Under the pieces are notes generated by a model that was given only the letters and a program-made list of their open reading frames with translations, had not been told where the DNA came from and ran no database searches. Of a stretch of 56,045 nt of DNA, positions 24,685 through 33,494 are shown piece by piece (the stretch's first letter is position 1; the number at the start of each line of letters is the position of its first letter). Both the position numbers and the translations under genes were made by a program. This stretch comes from a virus: the IMG/VR virus record IMGVR_UViG_3300028666_000040, positions 1 to 56,045 of that record, one strand, 5' to 3'.

Positions 24685-26040
24685 ATGTCGCTTGATATTC
24701 TCGGCCCCGCCTCCGCGTCCAACTCGGTTACGGCGCGTCCCACGCAAACGACGACTTATGGTGCGCTGCGCACCTGGTTTAAGGCGTGCTCCAGCCTGAC
24801 CGCGCAAGACGGCACGCAAGTCACCGCGGATTGGCTCAACGATATCCTGGCGCAATTCCGCACGGCATTCGATAATGCCGGCATCGTCGAAGACAACGGC
24901 GACGATATGCTGTGGCGCGCCATCCAAACAATCGGCATTCGGTGGGGTGTCGACGCCGGCACGCCGAACGCGCTTGACGTGACGTTCGGCTTGACGATCT
25001 CGGCGCTTGCCGTGCCGCTTTACATGGCGGTCGTGGTCGGCAACACCAACGGCGCCGCGGCCACCATCACGATCCGGGACGGCGCCGGCCATAATTATGG
25101 CCCGCTGCCGATCGTCGACAACACCGGCCAGCCGCTCGGCGCCGCTTCGCTCGTCAAAAGCCAAATTGCGCTTTTGATGCTGTTGCCAGGCGTGACGCAG
25201 GTTCAGTTGATGAACCCCGCCGTTCGCGTCCTGCAACAGGTCGCTAATTTCTATGTCAACGGGGCAACGGGAAATGACACTTACGACGGCACCGCCGCCG
25301 TCGTCGGCGGCGGTCATGGGCCGTTCCAGACCATTCAAAGAGCCGTCGCGCAGACGCAGCTCTACAATATGAATGGTTACGACCAAAACATTTTCGTGGC
25401 GGACGGCTCCTACACCGGGCCGGTGAACTTGCCGCAAACCAACGGCGCCGGTGCGGTCAATATCATCGGTAACGTCAACGTTCCGGCAAATTGCCAGGTG
25501 ACGTCGACCGGCGCGCAAGGCTCGGCATTCGCGCAGACCGGAGGCAATTATTACGTTACGGGTTTCCGCCTGGCATCGGGCGCCACCGGCGATTATGGGT
25601 TCGGCGCGAGCGGCGGCACGGTGCTGCTCGGCAATCTGCAATTTGGGCCATGCGGATTAGCCCACATCGCGGCGTCCAATTCGGGCACGCAGATTACGCT
25701 CAATGCCGGCGCGCAGATCACGATCGAAACCGGCGCTAACACCTCTGTCGGTCATATCTGGCTCGCCGCCAACGCCGGCCTTAATGTACCTAATCCGCCC
25801 GGGCCGAGCGGCTATCCCAAGGTCACAATCAATGGCTCGGTGTCGCTCGGCACCTGGGTTACGGCCAATCAGCTTGGTCAGGTGCAGTTGGTTTACAACA
25901 CCATCACCGGCGCCGCGAACGTCACCGCCTCGAAATTCAACGCTACGCTCTGCGGCATCATCCAAACGCTCGGCGGTGGCACCAGCTATTACCCCGGCAA
26001 CACCGCCGGCGCGACGTCGCTTGGCGGCGAGTGTCAATAA
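24685..26040 (+). CDS. Tail fibre with right-handed beta-helix
   Basis: 451 residues. The N-terminus has the fibre-attachment pattern YGALRTWFKACSSLTAQDG then VTADWLNDILAQFRTAFDNA. Residues ~185-440 read FYVNGATGNDTYDGT, GPFQTIQRAVAQTQ, FVADGSYTGPVNLP: a pectate-lyase-like parallel beta-helix with 'NDTYDG' and 'FQTIQ' rungs, as in receptor-binding fibres and depolymerases. Catalytic residues cannot be assigned. ATG 24685 is 2 bases after the gp48 stop. Confidence 0.8.
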   Translation: MSLDILGPASASNSVTARPTQTTTYGALRTWFKACSSLTAQDGTQVTADWLNDILAQFRTAFDNAGIVEDNGDDMLWRAIQTIGIRWGVDAGTPNALDVTFGLTISALAVPLYMAVVVGNTNGAAATITIRDGAGHNYGPLPIVDNTGQPLGAASLVKSQIALLMLLPGVTQVQLMNPAVRVLQQVANFYVNGATGNDTYDGTAAVVGGGHGPFQTIQRAVAQTQLYNMNGYDQNIFVADGSYTGPVNLPQTNGAGAVNIIGNVNVPANCQVTSTGAQGSAFAQTGGNYYVTGFRLASGATGDYGFGASGGTVLLGNLQFGPCGLAHIAASNSGTQITLNAGAQITIETGANTSVGHIWLAANAGLNVPNPPGPSGYPKVTINGSVSLGTWVTANQLGQVQLVYNTITGAANVTASKFNATLCGIIQTLGGGTSYYPGNTAGATSLGGECQ

Positions 26041-26084
26041 ATCCGCGCCGGGGCCACCAAACAAACAAACCCTAAGAGGCAAAC

Positions 26085-26681
26085 ATGGCGGACGGTAAAT
26101 TTCCGAATGACTGGTATTGGGCGGTTGCCGGCAGCACCGCGCAGGTGTTTTCGTCTGCCCGCGGCATCTATGTTGCGGCCTCGGATGCGGATTATGCCGC
26201 CTGGCAGGCGCTCGGCTATCACGCGGTTAATATCGGCAGCGAGCAGGAATTGCTCGCGGTGCTCGCCGCCCACGGCCTGGTCGCACAGATCCCGGCGGCG
26301 CTTGGCGCCTATGCGCAGCAAAAACAGGCGGCGCTCGCCGCCGGCGGCGTATCGGTCAATGTCGGGGCGCCAAGCGCCCCGATCAATGTCGAGGCCTCGA
26401 CCGATCCGACGTCGCTCATTCTGTTGCAGGGTGCCTATACGTTGGCGCAGGCCAATTCCCAGGCGGCCTTTAGTTGGGTGCAGGAGAACGGCACGGCCGT
26501 GACGCTCACGTCGGCGCAGATCGCCACCGTCTTCAATGCTGTTACTGCGTTTATGCAGGCGACCTTTACAACGCTCGCCGGCGTGCTCGCCGGCATCGCC
26601 GCCAATCCGCCGACCGTTACCACGCGCGCGCAGGTCGATACGCCGCCGGCGCCGATCCCGGCGTGGCCCGAAAACTCCTAA
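26085..26681 (+). CDS. Fibre-associated protein, probable fibre assembly or tip
   Basis: 198 residues. It starts FPNDWYWAVAGSTAQVFSSA followed by DADYAAWQALGYHAVNI, the sort of 'W-[VA]AGS' opening common in fibre-adaptor proteins. The C-terminal half ends with TAQIATVFNAVTAFMQATF-like helix, resembling DUF4376-type tails from memory. CTAAGAGG precedes the ATG. Probably chaperone or part of the distal fibre. Confidence 0.55.
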   Translation: MADGKFPNDWYWAVAGSTAQVFSSARGIYVAASDADYAAWQALGYHAVNIGSEQELLAVLAAHGLVAQIPAALGAYAQQKQAALAAGGVSVNVGAPSAPINVEASTDPTSLILLQGAYTLAQANSQAAFSWVQENGTAVTLTSAQIATVFNAVTAFMQATFTTLAGVLAGIAANPPTVTTRAQVDTPPAPIPAWPENS

Positions 26682-26729
26682 AGCTTTTTCCACGATCCAA
26701 CAAAATCCACCCTAGCCGTCCTTTGGCAA

Positions 26730-26770
26730 CTCGCGCGCAAGCGGGTTGGCGGGCGGCGCTTGCGCGCGAG
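26730..26770 (+). promoter_or_regulatory. 14-bp hairpin covering the ribosome-binding site of the next gene
   Basis: CTCGCGCGCAAGCG (26730-26743) pairs perfectly with CGCTTGCGCGCGAG (26757-26770). The 3' arm includes the first three bases of the GAGG Shine-Dalgarno (26768-26771) of the gene at 26779. Folding would hide the site; a translational on/off control is plausible. Confidence 0.6.
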
Positions 26771-26778
26771 GTAAGAAA

Positions 26779-27897
26779 ATGTCGGTTACGCCAAACAACA
26801 TCATCATTTACGGGTCGGCCAATATGCCGGAGGTCGACGGCGCGACGGTCGGCGGCGCAATCGATCTGACCAAGCGCGTTGCGTTCTATGATATTCCGGT
26901 CACCGGCGCCGTCGACGTGGTGTCGTCGTCGGCCGCCGATGTCGCCACCAAGATTCAAGTCATGGGCCGCGACGGCACCGGCGCGTTGCAGACGCCGGCG
27001 GCAATCACGCTGACCGGCACCACCGTCATCGCCAATGCGTTCGGTGCGCAGCAATTCCAGCGGCTGCTCGCCGGCGTCATTACCGGCGGCGCCATCGCCG
27101 GCCTGGTCAATCCCGGCGGCACCGCCGCGGTCGGCGATGTTGCCGTCATGGCGCACACGCGGGCGATTGCCGGGCATACGGCGCAGGCCGGTTCGGCGAA
27201 CACGTCAGGCGTGACGCCGCCGCTGTTCAAGCTGCAGGCCGGCGATGGTGCCACTATCGGCGCGTTGACCAATGCGGGCTTAGGCCTGATCGTCCGCATT
27301 ACCGGCGGCACCGGCGTTGGGCAACTGCGCATGATCGTCGCGCAGTACGCGGCCGGGGCCTACGGCTCTGATATTATCGCCGTCAATCGCGATTGGGGCA
27401 CGCTGCCCGACGCGACGTCGACATACGATATCGCCTACGGCTTTTTGTTCGACATTGCGCCCAATCCCGTTACGGCGATCACCCGGATGTTTGTCGGCGC
27501 CGCGGCCGACATTCCCGGCGGGGCGGCCCGCGTGTTCTATGAAAAGGTGTTCGCGCTTAACACCAACGGCGCGACGTCGCTGCTGTCTGCGGCGATCGAG
27601 GTGCTGTCGGAGTCGCCCGCGCTCCCCGCCGGCGCCACGCTCGATCTCGCGCTGTGCAAGGCGCTCAACGATACCGCGACCGCGGCCAACCGGCAGACGC
27701 TGCCCACCAACCAGGATACGTCGGCGCTGACTTTCGTGGTGCAGCCGGCGACCATCAATGTGCCGACGCCGGGCAACCTGCCGGCCGGCAATGCCGCGGC
27801 CGATGCGGAAGGCTTGTGGCTGCGGCTTACGCTGAATGCCGGCACGGCGACCTACGACGGCTCTGCGGTGCTGCGCACGACGGGGTCGACCGTCTAA
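26779..27897 (+). CDS. Structural tail-tip or fibre protein, unknown family
   Basis: 372 residues beginning MSVTPNNIIIYGSANMPEVD. Gly/Ala/Val/Thr-rich and beta-strand-like throughout, with few charged residues (GATVGGAIDLTKRVAFYDIP, ATAYGSDIIAVNRDWGTL-like segments). It has no signal peptide or membrane helix. Position among fibre genes suggests a virion component. Its start lies under a strong hairpin. No family recognised with confidence. Confidence 0.6.
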   Translation: MSVTPNNIIIYGSANMPEVDGATVGGAIDLTKRVAFYDIPVTGAVDVVSSSAADVATKIQVMGRDGTGALQTPAAITLTGTTVIANAFGAQQFQRLLAGVITGGAIAGLVNPGGTAAVGDVAVMAHTRAIAGHTAQAGSANTSGVTPPLFKLQAGDGATIGALTNAGLGLIVRITGGTGVGQLRMIVAQYAAGAYGSDIIAVNRDWGTLPDATSTYDIAYGFLFDIAPNPVTAITRMFVGAAADIPGGAARVFYEKVFALNTNGATSLLSAAIEVLSESPALPAGATLDLALCKALNDTATAANRQTLPTNQDTSALTFVVQPATINVPTPGNLPAGNAAADAEGLWLRLTLNAGTATYDGSAVLRTTGSTV

Positions 27898-27914
27898 CAA
27901 AACAAAATATTTTG

Positions 27915-27949
27915 CACGCGGCCTGCTCGGGTTGGCCGCGTGATTTTTT
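27915..27949 (+). terminator. Rho-independent terminator
   Basis: Perfect 9-bp stem CACGCGGCC (27915-27923) / GGCCGCGTG (27934-27942), 10-base loop, then ATTTTTT. Ends a transcript after the 372-residue tail protein. Confidence 0.85.
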
Positions 27950-27964
27950 CGGTGCGGAGCGACT

Positions 27965-29065
27965 ATGGCGCGACTGCTCAATCGGTGCGGCTTTGTTGCA
28001 GCGTCAAGCGGCAGCGGAGACTATGTTGTCTCCACGGCTGCACTTGGTTGCCGCACTCCCGCCGCGGCCGGAGCGATCGACGGAGGGTGTTATACTTATT
28101 ACGCGCAATCGGCGGACCTGACACAGTATGAGTGGGGGATCGGTATCTACGCCGCGTCGACAACCAAATTGGCGCGGACCAAAATCTTAGGTTCGACCAG
28201 TGGCGGCGCCGCCGTCAGTTTCACGCAAGCGCCGACCGTGAAGCTCGACGCGCTGGCCGAAAATATTGTGACGGGCGGCCCGCAACAGGGGCGGCTCGTT
28301 TACGGCTCCGGTAACAACACGGTTTTATTTGTGCCGTTCGGTGGCGATCTGGTGCAGATCGCCGGCGTGCTTTACCGCATCCCGTCCGCCGGTGTTCCTG
28401 GAACGACTTTCAGCGCGTCTTATAGTTTTCTTAATGGCGTCAACAACAGTAATCTGGTGCTTGAGACGTTGTATTATGTTTACGTCTTCAATAACGGCGG
28501 GACGCTGGCGCTCGATTTTTGCTCCACGGGCCATGCGACCGATACGACCGAGGGCAATGTCGGCGTCGAGATTAAAAGCGGCGACAACTCCCGAACCCTC
28601 GTTGGCATGGTCTATACGGGAATCCACGCGGTTGCGGAGTTTGAAGACACTCCAGCTACGCGGAATGTCGCCTCGTGGTTCAATCGGCGCCCGCGTCAAA
28701 TAGCGGGCACTGCAACTTCCGGCGCGACAACCAGTTCGACGTCGTCGTGGGCTGAATTAAATTTCAATGACAGGGCTTATTTTGTTTGTTGGGGCGACTC
28801 TGACCCGTTGTCCTTTATTGGCGGTTCGGCTTCTAATTCAACGTCCGCCAATCAAACGGTTTATGCCGCAGTCGGCATCGACGGTACGACGACGCTCGGC
28901 GCCGAGGGTTCGATCACGCCGCCGGCCGCCAATGCCGGGTGGGGCATTCCGAATGTCGCCGGCGTTTCGCTGGCGGAGGGCGCCCACTATTTTACCCCGC
29001 TTGGTTTGGTGACTGGCGGCACGGGTAGCTACTACGTGTCTGCCGGAGGGATGATCTTTATATGA
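27965..29065 (+). CDS. Fibre / receptor-binding candidate
   Basis: 366 residues, Ser/Thr/Gly-rich, with beta-type segments such as YYAQSADLTQYEWGIGIY, TVLFVPFGGDLVQIAG and VLYRIPSAG, then an Asn/Ser/Thr-rich C-terminal half. It looks lower in GC and richer in A/T codons than neighbours (for example around 28420-28540 and 28750-28860), a sign of recent exchange common for adhesins. It starts after a terminator with GGAG six bases upstream. Probable distal tail fibre or tip; no enzyme motif seen. Confidence 0.6.
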   Translation: MARLLNRCGFVAASSGSGDYVVSTAALGCRTPAAAGAIDGGCYTYYAQSADLTQYEWGIGIYAASTTKLARTKILGSTSGGAAVSFTQAPTVKLDALAENIVTGGPQQGRLVYGSGNNTVLFVPFGGDLVQIAGVLYRIPSAGVPGTTFSASYSFLNGVNNSNLVLETLYYVYVFNNGGTLALDFCSTGHATDTTEGNVGVEIKSGDNSRTLVGMVYTGIHAVAEFEDTPATRNVASWFNRRPRQIAGTATSGATTSSTSSWAELNFNDRAYFVCWGDSDPLSFIGGSASNSTSANQTVYAAVGIDGTTTLGAEGSITPPAANAGWGIPNVAGVSLAEGAHYFTPLGLVTGGTGSYYVSAGGMIFI

Positions 29066-29475
29066 TCAAGATCGGACCCACCTTCGCCGCCGAACTGGCC
29101 GCCGCCGGGCTTGGCGGCTTGCCGTGCTCATGGTGCCCCGACGGCACTGTCAACGTCGCGCAATTGTCGGCGGCGCAGCAGCAGATTTTTCAACAGGTTC
29201 TTGCGGCGCACGATCCAACCAAACAAGCGCCGGCGGTCGTTCCCTATCTGCAATTTCGCGCGCTGTTTACGGCTGCGGAAAATCAGGCGATCATGACGGC
29301 GGCGCAGTCTAATCACGCCGTCCTTGACTGGTTGCTGCAGGCCGCCGGCGCGTCGGTCATCAATCTTGGCGATCCGCAAACAAAGGCCGGCCTTGATGCG
29401 CTGGTCGCCGGCGGCTTGCTTGCCGCGGCCCGCGAAACTGCGATCCTTGCCAACCAGGCGCCGCCGGCGTCCTGA
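29062..29475 (+). CDS. Small fibre-linked protein, unknown
   Basis: 137 residues; start overlaps the previous stop (ATGA). The N-terminal IKIGPTFAAELAAAGLGGLP and CSWCPDG lead into a helical C-terminal part ending AARETAILANQAPP. Tight coupling to the fibre gene suggests a fibre chaperone or tip cofactor. No named family. Confidence 0.6.
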   Translation: MIKIGPTFAAELAAAGLGGLPCSWCPDGTVNVAQLSAAQQQIFQQVLAAHDPTKQAPAVVPYLQFRALFTAAENQAIMTAAQSNHAVLDWLLQAAGASVINLGDPQTKAGLDALVAGGLLAAARETAILANQAPPAS

Positions 29476-29478
29476 CCG

Positions 29479-31164
29479 ATGCTCGGATTTGGTGCGCCTG
29501 GCGCCCGGCCGCTTGGCGCGGATGGCGACGTTTTTGTCATCGTGGATGCGGGCGCGGTTCGCGGCGAGGCGACGTTGTCGGCGCGTCTCGATGCGGCCAT
29601 GCCGGGAGAGGTCGCGCGCTCGCTCGCGCGTACAGATGCTGCGCCCCCGGAATTTATTGCGTTGGCGCGCAGCGACGTTTCCGCGGCGGCGGAGGCTTTT
29701 GCGAAGTTCCTGACCGATAGCCGGCTCGTTGGCGAGACGGCCCTGGCGCACTCTTTCGACCATGTGGCGATCGCTGAAATCTTGCTGACTGTTGCCGGCG
29801 ATGCGGTGGCTGCTCCCGCGGCCATCGCGTTGTTCAGCGGCCGCGCCGGTGTTCCCGGCGAGAGTTCGGCGATCGTTAAGGCGCGTGACGACGTCGTGCC
29901 GGTTGAGTTCGCGCGCTCGGTTGCCGGTGATGCTGGGTCGGCGCCGGAGTTTAGGCTTATGCTCGCCGCGGACGGCACGGCGCCGATCGGCACATTAAGC
30001 GTGCATCTTGTCGTTACCGAAACGTCGACCGAGAGCGTTGTCGCCGTCGCCGGCGGCGCTGCGGCCGCGGGTGAAAATTTGCTTTTGTTGCTCGCGCCTG
30101 GCGCACCGGCGGCCGAGGCGTTGCTCGGCGAGGTCATCGCCGCCGGCGCTCCAGCCGAGGCGCTGCTCACTCAGGTCATCGCCGCTGGCGCTTCGGCCGA
30201 GGCGCTGCTCGCCGAGGTCATTGCTGCCGGCGTCACGGCCGAGGCGCTGCTCGCGGCGATCGGCGCTGCCGGTCCCGCGGCCGATACGGTGCGGTATGTG
30301 CGCCGCGATCGCGCGTTCGGCGTTGAGACCCAGGCGGCCGCGCGGCGCGACGCCGGCGCCGGCGTGGAGGCGCTTGGCCTCGACCTGGTCGACGGCGCCG
30401 CCGGCGTGCCATTCGAGGCGTTGGCGGCCGCTCGCGGCGATGCCGGTGCGCGCGACGAGGCGCTAGGGCTCGATCGTGTCGATGGCGGCGCCGGCGTGCC
30501 GTTCGAGGCAATGGCGGCCGCCGGGGGTGTGGTCGGGGCCGGCGTTGAGCACGGCGCGCAATCGGGCACCGATGCCGGCGCGGCGGCCGACAGCGGCCTG
30601 GACGTGCGTCTGGCGGCGCCGGCCGGGTTCGAGGCGCAGGGCGGCCTGGCGCGCGACAGCGGCGTTCCTATCGAACACGGCGGCCTGGTCCTTGTTCACG
30701 GCGACGCCGGCGCGGTGCTGGAGATCGGCGCTGCGCTCGCGCTGTCGTCCGGCATCCCGGCCGAATGGATTGCCGGCGTGGCGTTTACGGCGCCAGCGTT
30801 GGCCGAGGGCCTGGCGGGCGCGCTTGTCGCCGCCGGCGGCGGCCCGATCGAGGCGTTGCTGTCGGTTGCCGATGACGACGGGTCTGCGCTTGCCGCGCGG
30901 CTTGTGGTGCGCGCGCTCGCCGCCGGCGCCGGCGTCGCGCTCGAAATCGTCGGTCGCCTGGCAGCCGATGAGGCGGCCGCGCTGTTCATCGATCCGGGCG
31001 CGCCGCTATTCGCGGTCCGTGTCGCCGGCCGCACCATGCGCGTCATGCTCGCCGGCCGCGCCGCGGGCGCCGCGTTCCGCGGCAGCGATCGCGGCGAGCC
31101 GTTATCGGGTCAATCGTCCGGCGCCGCGTTCGGCGGGCATGATGGCGGTCGCGGCAAGTTCTAG
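29479..31164 (+). CDS. 561-residue Ala/Gly/Val-rich repeat fibre protein
   Basis: Built almost entirely of degenerate ~14-residue units. The clearest array is four units starting at residue 213, EALLxxVIAAGxxA, followed by 28-residue double units (ALGLDLVDGAAGVPFEALAA and a near copy ALGLDRVDGGAGVPFEAMAA). Similar 'xDxGxPxExxxx' units continue to the C-terminus. Such regularity suggests a beta-solenoid or elongated trimeric fibre. No enzyme motif, membrane helix or signal is present. It starts 3 bases after the previous stop. Composition is extreme (almost no Lys, Asn, Tyr, Cys). Confidence 0.65.
   Translation: MLGFGAPGARPLGADGDVFVIVDAGAVRGEATLSARLDAAMPGEVARSLARTDAAPPEFIALARSDVSAAAEAFAKFLTDSRLVGETALAHSFDHVAIAEILLTVAGDAVAAPAAIALFSGRAGVPGESSAIVKARDDVVPVEFARSVAGDAGSAPEFRLMLAADGTAPIGTLSVHLVVTETSTESVVAVAGGAAAAGENLLLLLAPGAPAAEALLGEVIAAGAPAEALLTQVIAAGASAEALLAEVIAAGVTAEALLAAIGAAGPAADTVRYVRRDRAFGVETQAAARRDAGAGVEALGLDLVDGAAGVPFEALAAARGDAGARDEALGLDRVDGGAGVPFEAMAAAGGVVGAGVEHGAQSGTDAGAAADSGLDVRLAAPAGFEAQGGLARDSGVPIEHGGLVLVHGDAGAVLEIGAALALSSGIPAEWIAGVAFTAPALAEGLAGALVAAGGGPIEALLSVADDDGSALAARLVVRALAAGAGVALEIVGRLAADEAAALFIDPGAPLFAVRVAGRTMRVMLAGRAAGAAFRGSDRGEPLSGQSSGAAFGGHDGGRGKF
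30115..30270 (+). repeat. Tandem 42-bp repeats inside the fibre gene
   Basis: Four successive diverged copies of a 42-base unit coding EALLxxVIAAGxxA. Repeat-number change would keep the reading frame and alter fibre length. Confidence 0.75.
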
Positions 31165-31232
31165 GCGGCAAAGCTCTTGGGCGGCACGGTTCTAACCGGC
31201 GCCTCATAACCAAAAAAGGAAAGTGTCGCGAA

Positions 31233-31571
31233 ATGGCCGCACTGCATCCGCTTGTCAGTTTCTATGCCGGCGACGAGTTTCAGATCGCCGGCAGTCTGTT
31301 TGACCAGGACGGCACGCCGATCGGGCTTACCGGCGCCGCCATCGAGTGGAAGCTCGCCACGCTCGATCGGTCCGTGGTGCTCGATTATTCGATCGGCGGC
31401 GGCATCGCGGTCACCGACGCGGCAAACGGCCTCATTCTGATCACGGTGTCGGAGGGCGATTCCGCAAAGCTGTCGCCCGGCCGTTATCGCGACCAGCTTC
31501 GGGTGACGACGTCGACCGGCGTTCTGTCCACGCAATGGGTCGGCTTCATCGACGTAAAACAGCCGCTTTGA
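31233..31571 (+). CDS. Small Ig-like phage tip protein
   Basis: 112 residues. The pattern FYAGDEFQIAGSLFDQDGTP then LTGAAIEWKLATLD and DGVSEGDSAKLSPGRYRDQL-like strands is the beta-sandwich type seen in baseplate upper (BppU N-terminal) or fibre-linked domains. AAAAGGAAAG lies upstream. Likely a virion adaptor next to the repeat fibre. Confidence 0.6.
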   Translation: MAALHPLVSFYAGDEFQIAGSLFDQDGTPIGLTGAAIEWKLATLDRSVVLDYSIGGGIAVTDAANGLILITVSEGDSAKLSPGRYRDQLRVTTSTGVLSTQWVGFIDVKQPL

Positions 31572-31624
31572 TTTTCCGGCGCGGTGAAAGCGCGCCGCCG
31601 TTTACGACAACAGAGGTTCTAAAA

Positions 31625-32029
31625 ATGCGGGCCGCGATTCTCGCCACGGCATTGCTATGTTTGTTGTGCGCCGGCGCCGGCGCCGATACTGCGTCGTGCT
31701 ATGGCCGCGAACACGGCCAGACGCGCACCGCAACCGGCGAAAATTATAATCCGTCGCGGTTGACGGCGGCTTATTGGTTCGCTCCGCTCGGCTCGCTCAT
31801 TCGCGTTCTCAATCTGGACAACGGCCGCGCCGTCGACGTGCGCGTCAATGATCGCGGCCCGGCACACCGCCTGGTCGCGCGCGGCCGCGTCATCGATCTG
31901 TCGCTCGGTGCCTGCCGGGCGATCGGCAGCAACGGCCTGGCGCGCATCGCGCTGCGGGTCGTGGAGCAAGGCCAGGGGGCAGCGCCGTCTCATCGTGTTC
32001 GGCATCGCCGGCGCCGCCGGCGCCGCTGA
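31625..32029 (+). CDS. Exported RlpA-like double-psi beta-barrel protein
   Basis: 134 residues. A signal peptide (MRAAILATALLCLLCAGAGA) precedes a double-psi beta-barrel: ASCYGREHGQTRTATGENYN, LTAAYWFAPLGSLIRV, LDNGRAVDVRVNDRGP. RlpA is a septal lytic transglycosylase. Of the three residues reported as important in Pseudomonas RlpA (Glu, His, Asp), the Glu (E39) and Asp (D76) are present but the His of LTAAH is Tyr (Y50). It ends in a run of arginines. Position at the start of the lysis region suggests a periplasmic wall enzyme or wall-binding helper. Confidence 0.75.
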   Translation: MRAAILATALLCLLCAGAGADTASCYGREHGQTRTATGENYNPSRLTAAYWFAPLGSLIRVLNLDNGRAVDVRVNDRGPAHRLVARGRVIDLSLGACRAIGSNGLARIALRVVEQGQGAAPSHRVRHRRRRRRR

Positions 32030-32141
32030 AAACTCCGCGTTTGTCGCGCCGCGTTTGGGGCGCTGATCGTCGCGCGGCCGCGCTCTTTCCCGGTCCAGCT
32101 TAAGAGCGCGGCCGCCGGCGTGAACCGGGGATTTTTTGGTC

Positions 32142-32495
32142 ATGCGGCTGACATTGGCTTGGCTCGCGGCACTGATCGTCGCCGCCGCCTGGCTTTCCGT
32201 GTTTGCGGTAGTCGCCAGTCGACCCGCGCCGGACGGCTTCCGGCAATCTGAAGCACGAGGAACGAAAATGCACGATCGTAAAGGCCGCGAACTGAAAGCG
32301 GGTGACGTGGTGCTGATCCCGATGCGGATCAAAGAGGTTTCAGCGACCGAGGATTATTGCAACGTTTCGGCGGAGAGCATCTTCGGTCGCCGCCCCGATG
32401 ACGCCAAGGAATATTTCGGCGCCATTAATACCGGCGTGATGCTGCGCGCCAACGCCGGCGACGACAACGATCTTTCGGAGATCGTGGTGTCGTGA
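32142..32495 (+). CDS. Membrane-anchored small protein with probable internal second start
   Basis: 117 residues from ATG 32142: one N-terminal membrane helix (LAWLAALIVAAAWLSVFAVV), then a soluble domain. That domain has its own start, ATG 32268, with GAGGA six bases upstream, and reads MHDRKGRELKAGDVVLIPMR then TEDYCNVSAESIFGRRPD, like stand-alone phage proteins of ~75 residues. So two products are possible: a membrane form and a cytoplasmic form (75 residues). Function unknown. Confidence 0.6.
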   Translation: MRLTLAWLAALIVAAAWLSVFAVVASRPAPDGFRQSEARGTKMHDRKGRELKAGDVVLIPMRIKEVSATEDYCNVSAESIFGRRPDDAKEYFGAINTGVMLRANAGDDNDLSEIVVS

Positions 32496-32743
32496 GTCCG
32501 CCGCCCGGTGGTGTCTTGTTCGCGCTGCCCGTTGAGGTGCGGCGCTGCGCCCGCAATTCCAAGCGCCTGGTCGTCGTCTCGGCGACCGGCGAGGTGTTGC
32601 TGCGCACGCTCAAAGACGGCGTGCGCGAGCAGGATACCGCCGAGCGGTTCGCGCGGGCGATGAACGAGTGGGCCGCCGACCCGGCGCGGCTCAGACCGTG
32701 GCGTTACGGGTTGTCCAAACTCAAAAGCGAGAGCGAACAATGA
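32492..32743 (+). CDS. Small protein in lysis region, unknown
   Basis: 83 residues from GTG 32492, overlapping the previous stop (GTGA). Contains RRCARNSKRLVVVSATGEVL and a helical DTAERFARAMNEWAAD. Coupled by ATGA overlap to the endolysin gene. No membrane helix. Function unknown. Confidence 0.6.
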   Translation: MSPPPGGVLFALPVEVRRCARNSKRLVVVSATGEVLLRTLKDGVREQDTAERFARAMNEWAADPARLRPWRYGLSKLKSESEQ

Positions 32744-33483
32744 ACAACACCATCATGATGCTCGACGTCGCCGAGGACGTCACTGCGCAACTGCCGGCCA
32801 TCAAGCGCGGCGGCTATCAAATCGTCGGCGGCTATATGTCGTCGATTTCTCCCAACGGCGGCAAATGCATCACGCCGACGCGAGCGCGCGCGATCGCCGG
32901 CGCGTCGCTGCAAATGCTCTTGGTGCACGAGGGGTGCGGTGGCGTCGGCGGCCGCGGCATTTCGGCGGCCGATGGCAAGCGCGACGGCGAATTTTGTCGC
33001 GACCGCGCGCTTTATCTCGGCGCCGGCAAGCCGCCCTATCGGGTCGGCGTCTATGGCTCTGGCGCGGTCTGTGCGGCCGTCATCGGCCATGGCCTGGCAG
33101 ATCTGTCCTGGGAGGCGCAGTCGCACGGCTGGGCCGGCTATGCGGCATGGCGCGCGCGCGCCGATATCGCGCAAGGCCCGGAGGGCCGCATCGCCGGCGT
33201 CGACGCTGACTCCGACCAGGCTGGCGCCGACGTAGGCGCGTTCACGCCATTCGGCGCGGCGCCGGCGAAACCGCCGTGCATCTATTTCGCCTGCGACCAG
33301 GATTTTACGCTGGCGCAGATCGCGGGGCTGGTGCTGCCCTATTTTCGTGCCATCCGCACCGCGTTCGGTCCGCTGGTCATTCCGCCGGCGATCACCGTCG
33401 CGACGGCAAATCCGGCGCCCGCGGCCGCGCCGTCCGGTTGGCTTGGCGGCTTTATGAAAAAGCTGCGCGGCATCGGGTCCTGA
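32740..33483 (+). CDS. Endolysin candidate, DUF1906 / Rv2525c-like glycoside-hydrolase fold
   Basis: 247 residues. It follows the TIM-barrel pattern of DUF1906 lysins: KRGGYQIVGGYMSS, TPTRARAIAGASLQMLLVHEG, a Cys-containing loop, RDRALYLGAGKPP, VYGSGAVCAAVIGHG, HGWAGYAAWRARADIAQG, DADSDQAGADVGAF and IYFACDQDF with candidate acidic residues. The C-terminus is Ala/Pro-rich then basic and amphipathic (GWLGGFMKKLRGIG), which may help it reach membranes. No signal peptide, so a holin would be needed. Followed by two small membrane proteins. Confidence 0.75.
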   Translation: MNNTIMMLDVAEDVTAQLPAIKRGGYQIVGGYMSSISPNGGKCITPTRARAIAGASLQMLLVHEGCGGVGGRGISAADGKRDGEFCRDRALYLGAGKPPYRVGVYGSGAVCAAVIGHGLADLSWEAQSHGWAGYAAWRARADIAQGPEGRIAGVDADSDQAGADVGAFTPFGAAPAKPPCIYFACDQDFTLAQIAGLVLPYFRAIRTAFGPLVIPPAITVATANPAPAAAPSGWLGGFMKKLRGIGS

Positions 33484-33494
33484 TAGGCCCGGTC

